In this document: positions 16,927-24,884 of the stretch, piece by piece
How the letters are laid out: every line of letters begins with the position of its first letter
How positions within the stretch are numbered: position 1 is the first letter of the stretch
Source: Trichococcus ilyis
GTDB taxonomy: Bacteria > Bacillota > Bacilli > Lactobacillales > Aerococcaceae
NCBI RefSeq assembly: GCF_900109135.1
Contig: NZ_FNYT01000028.1
Span: 1 to 40,611 of the forward strand
DNA length: 40,611 nt
Reading direction: 5' to 3'
The notes under the pieces: model-generated
Databases searched by the model: none
The model's input: the letters and a program-made list of their open reading frames with translations, nothing else
What the model was told of the DNA's origin: nothing
Position numbers and translations under genes: made by a program

Positions 16927-17925
16927 GTGACGAAGAAAAAGATATTGATGATCGGAACGGGCGGCACGATCGCCTCCAAAATAACGCCGAACGGGCTCGA
17001 TCCCCAGCTGACTTCCGAAGAGATCTTGGCTTTCATCCCCGGCATCTCGGAAATATGCGAAGTCGATACGCTGCAGATCTGCAATATCGACAGCACCAAC
17101 ATCGCGCCCGAAATCTGGGTGCTGATGACCAATACCATCCGGGAAAAGTATGATCAATATGACGGATTTGTCGTCACCCACGGAACCGACACGATGGCCT
17201 ATACGGCTGCCGCGCTTTCCTATCTGATCCAGGATTCCCCCAAGCCGATTATCATCACCGGGGCCCAAAAACCGATCAATATGGAAATCACCGATTCGAA
17301 GACGAACCTTTTCGACAGTTTCCTTTATGCGGCGTCCGATTCCGCCAGCGGTGTCCAGATCGTCTTCAACGGGAAGGTCATCCTCGGGACAAGGGCAAGG
17401 AAGACGCATTCCAAAAGCTTCCAGGCTTTTTCCAGCATCAATTACCCTTATTTGGCGATCATCCAGGACGGGCGCGTGATTTCGTACATTAGCCAAGAGA
17501 AGGGCGAACAGCCGCGCTTCTTCGACAAACTCGATGCGAAGGTTGCGTTGTTCAAGCTGACGCCGGGGGTGGATTCGGAAATTCTCTCCTACATGCTTGA
17601 GCGGAACGATGCCGTCATCATCGAAAGCTATGGCGTGGGCGGCATCCCGTCCGCACCGGAGTACGGATATTTCGAGGCCATCAACCACTGGATCGGAAAG
17701 GGCAAGACGGTCGTCATGACGACGCAGGTGCCGAACGAGGGTAGCGACATGGAAATCTACAAAGTCGGGCACGAACTGAAAGCCCGGGTCAACATTCTGG
17801 AAGCCTACGACATGATCACCGAAGCTGTCGTCTGCAAACTGATGTGGATCCTGGGCCAGACCCAGGATCCGGCCCGGATTAAGGAACTGTTCTACACCAC
17901 GATCAGCAACGATATTCTGTACTGA
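16927..17925 (+). CDS. ansA: L-asparaginase, type I
   Basis: A 332-residue cytoplasmic asparaginase hydrolysing asparagine to aspartate and ammonia. The two catalytic threonine motifs are visible: IGTGGTIAS near residue 9 and VVTHGTDTMAYTA near residue 82. There is no signal peptide, consistent with type I. The start is GTG at 16927 with AGGTGG upstream. It begins 48 bp after the transpeptidase gene with no terminator between, so the two may be cotranscribed. A long perfect terminator follows. Confidence 0.9.
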   Translation: MTKKKILMIGTGGTIASKITPNGLDPQLTSEEILAFIPGISEICEVDTLQICNIDSTNIAPEIWVLMTNTIREKYDQYDGFVVTHGTDTMAYTAAALSYLIQDSPKPIIITGAQKPINMEITDSKTNLFDSFLYAASDSASGVQIVFNGKVILGTRARKTHSKSFQAFSSINYPYLAIIQDGRVISYISQEKGEQPRFFDKLDAKVALFKLTPGVDSEILSYMLERNDAVIIESYGVGGIPSAPEYGYFEAINHWIGKGKTVVMTTQVPNEGSDMEIYKVGHELKARVNILEAYDMITEAVVCKLMWILGQTQDPARIKELFYTTISNDILY

Positions 17926-17929
17926 CATA

Positions 17930-17985
17930 ACAAAGAAGCAAGGGCGATCCCGAAAATGGGGATCGCCCTTGCTTCTTTGTGTTTT
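17930..17985 (+). terminator. Terminator after asparaginase
   Basis: A perfect 22-bp stem (from 17930, closing at 17980) with a short GAAAATG-type loop is followed by GTTTT. Confidence 0.9.
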
Positions 17986-18005
17986 CGGTAACTGAATTTG
18001 CGGGT

Positions 18006-18157
18006 CCGCTGGGGCCAGCGGGTAGACTACCTCCGGTGAAGAAGTGTTCACCGGAGGTAGTCCCACACTCCATTTATCAACTCCGACGAGTACAGCTTCG
18101 TCGGAGTTGAGGCTGAAAGTTACCGGTGTCCTCCGGCGAGCTTGCGGCTCTCCGGAG
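18006..18157. repeat. Second type of palindrome array, about 50-bp period
   Basis: A small dyad CCGCTGG/CCAGCGG (18006-18021) precedes three large ones: perfect 16-bp arms at 18025-18040/18047-18062 (GACTACCTCCGGTGAA type), perfect 13-bp arms at 18077-18089/18098-18110 (TCAACTCCGACGA type), and CTCCGG/CCGGAG with inner GAGC/GCTC at 18131-18157. The last three centres are at 18043.5, 18093.5 and 18144, exactly 50 bp apart. The left arms share CTCCG(G/A)(T/C)GA. None has a T-run. It occupies the gap between the convergent asparaginase and ABC exporter genes. Confidence 0.75.
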
Positions 18158-18183
18158 CTGAGCACGGATTCCTCCGGGTCCCC

Positions 18184-20070
18184 TTATTCCAACTCGAAGG
18201 CTCCGGTATACAGCTGGTAATATTTGCCTTTTTCGCCGATCAATTTTTCGTGATTGCCGCGTTCGATGATCCGGCCTTGCTCCATCAGCATGATCACATC
18301 CGCATTCTGGATCGTGGACAGGCGGTGGGCGATGACGAAGACGGTGCGTCCGCGCATCAAGGCATCCATGCCGCGCTGGACGATCGATTCCGTCCGCGTG
18401 TCGATGCTTGAAGTCGCTTCGTCCAGGATCATGACCGGAGGATCGGCGACAGCCGCCCGGGCGATCGAAAGCAGTTGTTTCTGACCTTGGGAAAGCCCTT
18501 CGCCGTCGCCGGCAATGACGGTCTGGTAGCCCAACGGCAGCCGCGAGATGAAGTCATCGGCATTCGCCAAGCGCGCTGCCGCATAGACTTCCTCGTCGGA
18601 TGCGTGCAGATTGCCGTAGCGGATATTCTCCAGAATCGTTCCGGTGAAGAGGTTGGTATCCTGCAGCACGATACCCAGCGAACGGCGCAAGTCATTTTTC
18701 TTGATGTCGGCGATATCGATGCCATCATAAATGATTTTTCCGTCCTGGATATCGTAGAAACGATTGATGAGGTTCGTGATCGTCGTCTTGCCGGCACCGG
18801 TCGAGCCCACGAAAGCGACTTTCTCGCCGGGATGAGCATAAAGACTGATGTCATGCAGAATCTGCTTGTCGGGATTGTAGGAGAAATCGACGTCGAAGAA
18901 TCGGACATCACCGGTCAGTTCCGTATAGCGGACCGAACCATCGGCTTGCGGCACTTTCCAGGCCCAAAGCCCGGTATGGGTTTCGGCTTCCTGCAGTTCG
19001 TCGCCGACTTTGGTTGCATTCACCAAGGTCACGGTGCCTTCATCCAATTCCGGCTGCTCATCCATCAGTTCGAAGATCCGTTCCGCTCCGGCCAAAGCCA
19101 TCACGATCGAGGATACTTGCTGGGAAATCTGGTTGACCGGCATCGTGAAGGAGCGGCTCAACTGCAGGAAGGAAGCGATCGCCCCCAAAGTCAGACCGCC
19201 GAAACCGGAGACAGCCATGGCGCCTCCGAACATGGCGATCAGAGCGTATTGCAGGAATCCGAGATTGCCGAGGATCGGCATCAGGATGTTTGCGTAGATG
19301 TTTGCGTTCGTCGCGCTCCCGCGCAATTCGTCGTTGAGTTTGTCGAAGCGTTCCTTGGATTCGGTCTCGCGTCCGAACACCTTCACTTCTTTTTGTCCGT
19401 GCATCATCTCTTCGATGTAGCCGTTCACTTTTCCGAGTGTCTGCTGCTGCTTGACGAAGTTGACGGAACTCTTGCCCCCGACCGTCTTCGTGACGGTGAT
19501 CGACACACCGACCATCACCAAAACGATGAGCGTCAGCGGCAGGCTGACAGCGAGCATAGCGGCGAAGACACTGATGATCGTGACCAGCGAGGAGAACGCC
19601 ATCGGGATGCTTTGCGACAGCATCTGGCGCAGCGTGTCGATATCATTGGTGTAGCGGCTCATGACATCCCCATGCGCATGCGTATCGAAATATTTGATAG
19701 GCAAAGTCTGCATGTGCGCGAACAGCTCATCGCGGATCTTTTTCTGGATCCCCTGCGAAATGGTGACCATCAGGATGTTGTAGACGTAAGTCGCCACGAC
19801 ACCGACCAGGTAAATGCCGGCCATCATCACAAGCGCACGGTACATGCTGGTGAAGACAGGATTGGTCACTCCCAATAGTGGCGTGATGTACGCATCGATC
19901 AGCGTCTTCAGGAAAAGCGAGCCTGCGACATTGGCAAGCGCGCTGACGAGGATACAGATCAATACGAGGCTGAAAGTGAATTTGTGTCCTTGGGAGATAT
20001 AGGACAGGAGCCGTCTTGTCGTTTTGCCGGCATCTTTGGCTCCGCGCCTTTTTGGTTGATTAGGCTTCAT
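18184..20070 (-). CDS. Heterodimeric ABC exporter, catalytic-type subunit
   Basis: A 628-residue half-transporter with six membrane helices and then an ATPase domain. It has Walker A GSTGAGKTT, a Q-loop in GIVLQDTNLFTG, Walker B MILDEATSSID with the catalytic Glu, and an H-loop in IAHRLST. The signature is degenerate (LSQGQ instead of LSGGQ). Compared with its partner it keeps the catalytic Glu, as in the consensus-site half of TM287/288- or LmrCD-like exporters. A roughly 30-residue insertion sits before the nucleotide-binding domain (around residues 360-395). The start at 20070 (MKPNQPKRRGAKD) overlaps the partner's stop by 11 nt and has GGGGGA upstream. Confidence 0.88.
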   Translation of the reverse strand: MKPNQPKRRGAKDAGKTTRRLLSYISQGHKFTFSLVLICILVSALANVAGSLFLKTLIDAYITPLLGVTNPVFTSMYRALVMMAGIYLVGVVATYVYNILMVTISQGIQKKIRDELFAHMQTLPIKYFDTHAHGDVMSRYTNDIDTLRQMLSQSIPMAFSSLVTIISVFAAMLAVSLPLTLIVLVMVGVSITVTKTVGGKSSVNFVKQQQTLGKVNGYIEEMMHGQKEVKVFGRETESKERFDKLNDELRGSATNANIYANILMPILGNLGFLQYALIAMFGGAMAVSGFGGLTLGAIASFLQLSRSFTMPVNQISQQVSSIVMALAGAERIFELMDEQPELDEGTVTLVNATKVGDELQEAETHTGLWAWKVPQADGSVRYTELTGDVRFFDVDFSYNPDKQILHDISLYAHPGEKVAFVGSTGAGKTTITNLINRFYDIQDGKIIYDGIDIADIKKNDLRRSLGIVLQDTNLFTGTILENIRYGNLHASDEEVYAAARLANADDFISRLPLGYQTVIAGDGEGLSQGQKQLLSIARAAVADPPVMILDEATSSIDTRTESIVQRGMDALMRGRTVFVIAHRLSTIQNADVIMLMEQGRIIERGNHEKLIGEKGKYYQLYTGAFELE

Positions 20071-21799
20071 CGGTGAGTTGTCCCCCTTTTGTTTGTGAAT
20101 AATACACTTCTTGATAAATGGTGTTCGATGCAAGCAACTCAGCATGCGTTCCGATGCCATTGATGCTGCCGCTTTCCATCACGATGATCTTGTCGGCATC
20201 CTGTACGGAAGAAACGCGCTGGGCGATGATGAACTTGGTGGTGTCCGGTAGTTCTTGCTTGAAAGCGGTCCGGATCAGCGCGTCCGTCCGCGTATCCACT
20301 GCGCTGGTCGAATCATCGAGGATCAGGATCTTCGGTTGTTTCACCAAAGCGCGCGCGATGCAGAGCCTTTGTCTTTGGCCGCCGGAAACGTTTGTGCCGC
20401 CTTCTTCTATATAAGTGTCGTAGCCGTCGGGAAGGCGCTGGATGAATTCATCGGCCTGAGCCTGTCGGGCCGCCTTCATCAATTCTTCATCCGTGGCGAG
20501 CGGATTGCCCCAGCGCAGATTTTCCTTGATCGTTCCCGAGAACAGGATGTTCTTTTGCAGCACCATGGCGACTTCGCCGCGCAATGTCTGCATATCATAA
20601 TCGCGCACATCGACACCGCCGACTTTCACGGTACCACCGGTGGCATCGTAGAGACGCGGGATTAGGTGGACCAACGAGGTTTTGGCGCTGCCGGTCCCTC
20701 CGATGATGCCGACCGTTTCACCCGATTTGACGGAAAAGCTGACGTTCTTCAAAGCGAGCTTTTCCGGGTCGTTGGTGTAACTGAAATCGACCCGATCGAA
20801 AACGACCGAACCGTCAGGAATGACCATAACGGGATTGCTGCCGTTCTTCAGGTCGCTCTCTTCGCTCAGCACTTCCACGATCCGTTCCGCTGAAGCGCGG
20901 GAGATCGTGACCATGACGAAGACCATCGAAATCATCATCAGGCTCATCAGGATCTGGGAAGCGTACGTGATCAGACTCATCAGTTGGCCTGTCGTCATCG
21001 ATCCGGAGACGATCATGCGTCCGCCCAGCAGGGACAACGCCAGAATGCTCGCATACATCGTGAATTGCATCAAAGGGCTGTTGAAAGCCAAGATTTTTTC
21101 CGCTTTGGTGAAATCGGTGTAGATTTTCTTGGAGACGGATTTGAATTTTTCGGTCTCGTGCGCTTCACGGACATAGGATTTGACGACCCGGATGCCGTAA
21201 AGATTTTCCTGCACGACCCGGTTCAGCTTGTCGTAGGTGCGGAATACCTTCTGGAAAATCGGGAAGGCTTTCGACATGATCAAATACAGACCGAAGCCCA
21301 GGAACGGGATCGCCCCAAGGAATACCATGCCGAGTTCGCTGTTGATGCTCAAAGCCATCATCAAGGAGAACACAAGCATGAGCGGAGCCCGGACCATGAT
21401 CCGGATGATCATCTGGTAGGAGTTTTGGACATTGGTGATGTCCGTCGTCAAACGGGTGATCAGGCTCGAAGTCGAGAACTGATCGATGTTCGAAAACGAG
21501 AAATCCTGGATGTTGTGGTACATGTCCTTGCGCAGATTTTTTGCGAATCCGGCTGAAGCTTTTGCCGCATGCAGACCGGACAGGACCCCGAAACCCAAGG
21601 AGAAGATGGTGGAAACAATCAAAATAAGCCCAATCCGGATGATGAAGGGCATGTCGCCTTCGCCCACACCCCGGTCGATGATCATCGACATCAGAAAAGG
21701 GATGAGGACTTCGAGGACGACCTCCAAAGTGACGTATATAGGGGCAAGGATCGAGTCCTTTTTATACTCGCGTATGCTGCCCATGAGTTTTTTTATCAT
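20060..21799 (-). CDS. Heterodimeric ABC exporter, degenerate-site subunit
   Basis: A 579-residue half-exporter with six membrane helices and a C-terminal ATPase domain. It has Walker A GGTGSAKTS, a canonical signature NVSGGQRQRL and Walker B ILILDDSTSAVD, where Asp replaces the catalytic Glu. The switch region reads IAQRVSS, lacking the usual His. These are the marks of the non-hydrolysing half of heterodimeric multidrug exporters (BmrC/LmrC/TM287-like; family knowledge). The ATG at 21799 is preceded by GGAAAGGA. It follows marR after 56 bp and is cotranslated with the second subunit. Confidence 0.88.
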   Translation of the reverse strand: MIKKLMGSIREYKKDSILAPIYVTLEVVLEVLIPFLMSMIIDRGVGEGDMPFIIRIGLILIVSTIFSLGFGVLSGLHAAKASAGFAKNLRKDMYHNIQDFSFSNIDQFSTSSLITRLTTDITNVQNSYQMIIRIMVRAPLMLVFSLMMALSINSELGMVFLGAIPFLGFGLYLIMSKAFPIFQKVFRTYDKLNRVVQENLYGIRVVKSYVREAHETEKFKSVSKKIYTDFTKAEKILAFNSPLMQFTMYASILALSLLGGRMIVSGSMTTGQLMSLITYASQILMSLMMISMVFVMVTISRASAERIVEVLSEESDLKNGSNPVMVIPDGSVVFDRVDFSYTNDPEKLALKNVSFSVKSGETVGIIGGTGSAKTSLVHLIPRLYDATGGTVKVGGVDVRDYDMQTLRGEVAMVLQKNILFSGTIKENLRWGNPLATDEELMKAARQAQADEFIQRLPDGYDTYIEEGGTNVSGGQRQRLCIARALVKQPKILILDDSTSAVDTRTDALIRTAFKQELPDTTKFIIAQRVSSVQDADKIIVMESGSINGIGTHAELLASNTIYQEVYYSQTKGGQLTDEA

Positions 21800-21855
21800 A
21801 GCATGAATCCTTTCCGTAATGAATTAGTAGGTGATTTTTGAAACATTCGGGACAA

Positions 21856-22296
21856 TCAGCCTTCTGCATTTTTCGCGATCTTCTCAAGAATTTCCAAAAA
21901 AGTGACGATTTCTTCTTGGCTCAAACCCTTGGACAATTGGTTTTCCACGGAATCGATCACCTGTTCCGTATTTTCTTTCGCCTGCAATGCCTTTTCCGTC
22001 AGCATCATTTTCCGCAGCCTGGCGTCATAAGGGACGGTCTCCCGCAGCAGCAAGCCGTCGCGTTCCATCGTATTCAGGATGCCGGATACGGTCGACTTGC
22101 GGATATCGAATTTCTGCTCGAGATCCTTCTGGAAGATGTCCCGCTCGGCGGATTCTCTGGCGATGTAGGAAACGATCGCGAATTGCATGCCGGTCAAGCC
22201 ATAACCATCATTTTCGGTCAAATGCCTGTTCATAAGGCGCTTGATTTGTTGCCAAAGCGAACGGATCCGGAATCCCAGCAGATCTGTGTTGCTCAT
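21856..22296 (-). CDS. MarR-family transcriptional regulator
   Basis: A 146-residue winged-helix regulator. The recognition region (DIRKSTVSGILNTMERDGLL) and wing (RETVPYDARLRKMMLTEKA) are the classical MarR signature. It is the first gene of an operon with the two exporter subunits and has a 7-bp inverted repeat over its own promoter, so it most likely represses the exporter until a toxic ligand binds. The ligand is unknown. Confidence 0.9.
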   Translation of the reverse strand: MSNTDLLGFRIRSLWQQIKRLMNRHLTENDGYGLTGMQFAIVSYIARESAERDIFQKDLEQKFDIRKSTVSGILNTMERDGLLLRETVPYDARLRKMMLTEKALQAKENTEQVIDSVENQLSKGLSQEEIVTFLEILEKIAKNAEG

Positions 22297-22312
22297 TATT
22301 TTTCACCACCCA

Positions 22313-22360
22313 TATAGTTCGTGCCCTAACTATATTATGCCTGTTGCAAGGGAATGTCAA
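22313..22360 (-). promoter_or_regulatory. marR-ABC operon promoter with overlapping operator
   Basis: On minus, TTGACA (22360-22355), a 17-bp spacer and TAATAT (22337-22332) form a near-consensus promoter. The perfect repeat TATAGTT-N8-AACTATA (22313-22334) covers the end of the -10 and the transcription start, the usual position of an autoregulatory MarR operator. Confidence 0.75.
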
Positions 22361-22388
22361 TCATCTTGCTTACTTGAAATCTTTTTTG

Positions 22389-22417
22389 TTTACTAATTAT
22401 ACGGGTGGGGGTATAAT
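22389..22417 (+). promoter_or_regulatory. Thioredoxin gene promoter
   Basis: TTTACT, a 17-bp spacer and consensus TATAAT; divergent from the marR promoter. Confidence 0.65.
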
Positions 22418-22476
22418 GGTTTTTGTCGATAAGAAATTCATGCAAAAATATACAGCAACAGGAAGGATAGATACGA

Positions 22477-22791
22477 ATGAGCACACAAGTAACAGATACA
22501 ACCTGGCAGAGCGAAGTACAAGACGGTTTGACATTGATGGATTTTTGGGCGCCTTGGTGCGGCCCATGCCGCATGCTCGGACCTGTTTTGGAAGAAATCG
22601 AAGAAGAGATGGACGACAAAGTGAAGATCGTCAAACTGAACATCGACGAGAACCAAATGACGGCTTCGCAGTTCGGCATCATGAGCATCCCTACGATGGT
22701 GTTGTTCAAAGATGGACAGCCTGTGGAAAAACTGACCGGCTACCATCCGAAAGATGTGTTGGTCGATTATCTGGAAAGCAAACTAGCTTAA
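22477..22791 (+). CDS. trxA: Thioredoxin
   Basis: A 104-residue thioredoxin with the WCGPC active site at residues 27-31, the cis-Pro region IPTMVLFKDG and normal length. It is a cytoplasmic disulfide reductant served by thioredoxin reductase (not in window). It is monocistronic with its own promoter and terminator. It is divergent from the marR-exporter operon, which could be chance. Confidence 0.95.
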   Translation: MSTQVTDTTWQSEVQDGLTLMDFWAPWCGPCRMLGPVLEEIEEEMDDKVKIVKLNIDENQMTASQFGIMSIPTMVLFKDGQPVEKLTGYHPKDVLVDYLESKLA

Positions 22792-22800
22792 TTTGAATGG

Positions 22801-22840
22801 AGGCCGTCCCGTTTTTCGGGGCGGCCCCGTTTTTTTTGCT
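22801..22840 (+). terminator. Terminator after trxA
   Basis: GGCCG(T)CCC pairs with GGG(G)CGGCC around a TTTTT-containing loop, followed by a run of eight T. Confidence 0.85.
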
Positions 22841-22880
22841 GGTCCTGCCTCGATTCGGTTGTCTGGTCACCTTTCCGCTG

Positions 22881-22889
22881 TGCTATAAT
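22881..22889 (+). promoter_or_regulatory. Extended -10 promoter of the acetolactate decarboxylase gene
   Basis: TGCTATAAT is an extended consensus -10. A possible -35 (TTGTCT) lies 19 bp upstream. Confidence 0.55.
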
Positions 22890-22947
22890 GGGCTATCATG
22901 ACAAAACGATAAAAAGATGGCGCAAGGCACAGAAAGGGCGGAAGCAG

Positions 22948-23661
22948 ATGGGCGAAAGTACATTGTATCAGCATCAGACACTGGGGGATCTGATGGCGGG
23001 GGTGTTCGACGGGACCCTGACATTCGAAGAACTATTGAAGCATGGAGACATCGGCATCGGGACCTTCCATGATTTTGAAGGCGAACTGATCCTGTTGGAC
23101 GGCATTGCTTATCAAGCGAAAGAGGATGGCTCGATTTCGAGCGTGGATCCTTCGCAGACAACGCCGCATGCAGCGGTGACGTTTTTCCGGCCGGACCGCG
23201 AATACGACATCGACCGTCCGATGACGCTGCGGAAAGTGCGCTCGGATATCGTCAAGCGCGTGCGCAGCCGGAATGTGTTCTCGGTTGTCAAGATCACCGG
23301 GCATTTCGAATACATGCACACGCGGGCGGTGCCGAAGCAGCAGAAACCTTATCCGCGCCTGATCGAAGCGACGCGCGTCCAACCGGAGTTCGAGGCCTAC
23401 GATATGCAAGGGACCGCGATCGGCATCTACACGCCGGAGTTGTTCGACGGGGTAGCCAAGGGCGGCTTCCACTGCCATTTCATCAGCGACGACCGCAGAT
23501 TCGGCGGACACATCCTCGATTACATCGTCGACGAAGCAAAATGCGAGATCCAGACAATCGAAAGCATCACGCAGCACTTCGCTGTCCAGTCCGATGATTT
23601 CATGGACAAGGAAATCGACTACCACAACCTGGCCGAAGAAATGGCCGAAGCAGAAGGTTAA
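22948..23661 (+). CDS. budA: Alpha-acetolactate decarboxylase
   Basis: A 237-residue zinc enzyme converting acetolactate to acetoin. The metal-binding region GGFHCHFISDDRRFGGHI holds the three histidines, and a Glu-rich N-terminal part matches the family. The start at 22948 (MGESTLYQHQTLGDLMAG) has AGGGCGGA upstream; the longer frame from 22888 overlaps the promoter. No acetolactate synthase gene (alsS) is adjacent, so the substrate must come from a distant gene or from valine biosynthesis. Confidence 0.93.
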   Translation: MGESTLYQHQTLGDLMAGVFDGTLTFEELLKHGDIGIGTFHDFEGELILLDGIAYQAKEDGSISSVDPSQTTPHAAVTFFRPDREYDIDRPMTLRKVRSDIVKRVRSRNVFSVVKITGHFEYMHTRAVPKQQKPYPRLIEATRVQPEFEAYDMQGTAIGIYTPELFDGVAKGGFHCHFISDDRRFGGHILDYIVDEAKCEIQTIESITQHFAVQSDDFMDKEIDYHNLAEEMAEAEG

Positions 23662-23675
23662 TCAGAAAAGCAGAA

Positions 23676-23722
23676 AAAAGCGTTGGACAGGCTCCCGAGA
23701 CCGGGGCTGCCCAACGCTTTTC
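23676..23722. terminator. Bidirectional terminator between budA and the PfkB-type kinase
   Basis: AAAAGCGTTGG pairs with CCAACGCTTTT, with an inner CAG/CTG extension. A and T runs on the two flanks suit both convergent genes. Confidence 0.8.
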
Positions 23723-23733
23723 AGTTTGTGTAG

Positions 23734-24648
23734 TTACTCGATTTTTTCCAGGACAACGCGACCTAGTTGCGCCTCGATTTCAGGACCTGTGGCGATATCC
23801 GGCGAAAAGGCGGTGGCGGTTCCGGCGGCAACGGCTATCCGGAAAGCTTCCAAAGGGTCGCCGGTTCGGACATAGGTGCCGACGAAGCCGGCCACCATGG
23901 AATCACCGGCTCCGACCGGATTGGCGACTTTGCCGGATAATGGCGGCGCATAGATGACTTCCTTCGGTGTGAAGAGCAAGGCTCCGTCACCTCCGAGGGA
24001 AACGATGGCATGCTGCGCGCCCAACTCGATCAGTTGTTTGCCGTAAGGGACAACTTCCTGCCAAGTGCTGAAAGTCCGGCCGAAAAATTCGCCGACTTCC
24101 TTCTGGTTGGGTTTCACGACCAAGGGGTGGTACTGCAGGCTATTGCGCAATTCATCCTTCGTGATGTCGCAGGCAAAAGGCACGCCTTCGTTGTGAAGGG
24201 AGCGGATCAGCTGTTCATAAAAGTCCTTCGGCATGGAAGGGAGCTTGCTGCCCGACATCACCACAAAGTCCTGGGTCGAGATGTCCTCGAAGCCTTTCAG
24301 AAAATGGGCGACCTCCTCATCGGTGGCGTTGGGGCCGTAGTCGCTGATTTCGGTATCCTGGTCTGATTTCAGGACGAGATTGATGCGGGTGCGCTCCTTG
24401 ATCACGGTGAACTGGTTGAGGATATTCAGTTCCTCCATGTAATCACGGACAAAGTCGCCGGTGAAGCCGCCGCGGAAGCCCAATGCAATCGACGGGATCC
24501 CGAGTGCTTTCAGGACGCGCGAAACCATGATCCCTTTCCCGCCAGGCGTGATCAGTTCGTCCTGCATATGATGGGAATGGCCTAAAGCGAGATGAGGGAC
24601 GTTGACGATATAATCGATGGTCGGATTCAGTGTGATCGTGTAAATCAT
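23734..24648 (-). CDS. PfkB-family hexose-phosphate kinase (1-phosphofructokinase-like)
   Basis: A 304-residue sugar-phosphate kinase opening with MIYTITLNPTIDYIV, the 1-phosphofructokinase/tagatose-6-phosphate kinase hallmark. The ATP-site signature NPVGAGDSMVAGF holds the catalytic Asp. The other PfkB signature reads PGGKGIMVSRVL; most relatives I recall have Asn where this has Met. The start at 24648 has GGAGGAG upstream. No FruR regulator or fructose PTS gene is adjacent, so fructose-1-phosphate versus tagatose-6-phosphate as substrate cannot be decided. Confidence 0.82.
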   Translation of the reverse strand: MIYTITLNPTIDYIVNVPHLALGHSHHMQDELITPGGKGIMVSRVLKALGIPSIALGFRGGFTGDFVRDYMEELNILNQFTVIKERTRINLVLKSDQDTEISDYGPNATDEEVAHFLKGFEDISTQDFVVMSGSKLPSMPKDFYEQLIRSLHNEGVPFACDITKDELRNSLQYHPLVVKPNQKEVGEFFGRTFSTWQEVVPYGKQLIELGAQHAIVSLGGDGALLFTPKEVIYAPPLSGKVANPVGAGDSMVAGFVGTYVRTGDPLEAFRIAVAAGTATAFSPDIATGPEIEAQLGRVVLEKIE

Positions 24649-24700
24649 GTGGAACTCCTCCTGTCCTGGATGGCGCGCGGTTCTTTTTGCTTTCAATCAA

Positions 24701-24729
24701 AGTATAACCTTGTCGGCAGGCAAACTCAA
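24701..24729 (-). promoter_or_regulatory. Promoter of the PfkB-type kinase gene
   Basis: On minus, TTGAGT (24729-24724), a 17-bp spacer and TATACT (24706-24701). Confidence 0.6.
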
Positions 24730-24809
24730 AAAATAGCCTTCGACCTTGGGCAACTGGAGCCGGTCCGGAAAAGGAGCGAAGCATAAGCCGATGAATCGGG
24801 GCGGATTTG

Positions 24810-24818
24810 TGCTAAAAT
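24810..24818 (+). promoter_or_regulatory. Extended -10 promoter of the TPR-AAA gene
   Basis: TGCTAAAAT is an extended -10 about 70 bp before the start; the -35 is weak. Confidence 0.45.
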
Positions 24819-24884
24819 AAGGGGCGATGAGGAAAATTCGGTTATTCAGAAAAGAGTACACACACGGGAAGGAAGAAACTCCGG

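Noticed and set aside
15898-18165. Long open frame on minus (755 codons) opposite the transpeptidase and asparaginase genes
   Set aside because: It runs antisense to two well-recognised genes and crosses their terminator and the palindrome array. Its translation is rich in Arg, His and Asp with no family resemblance, as expected from codon bias of the real strand.
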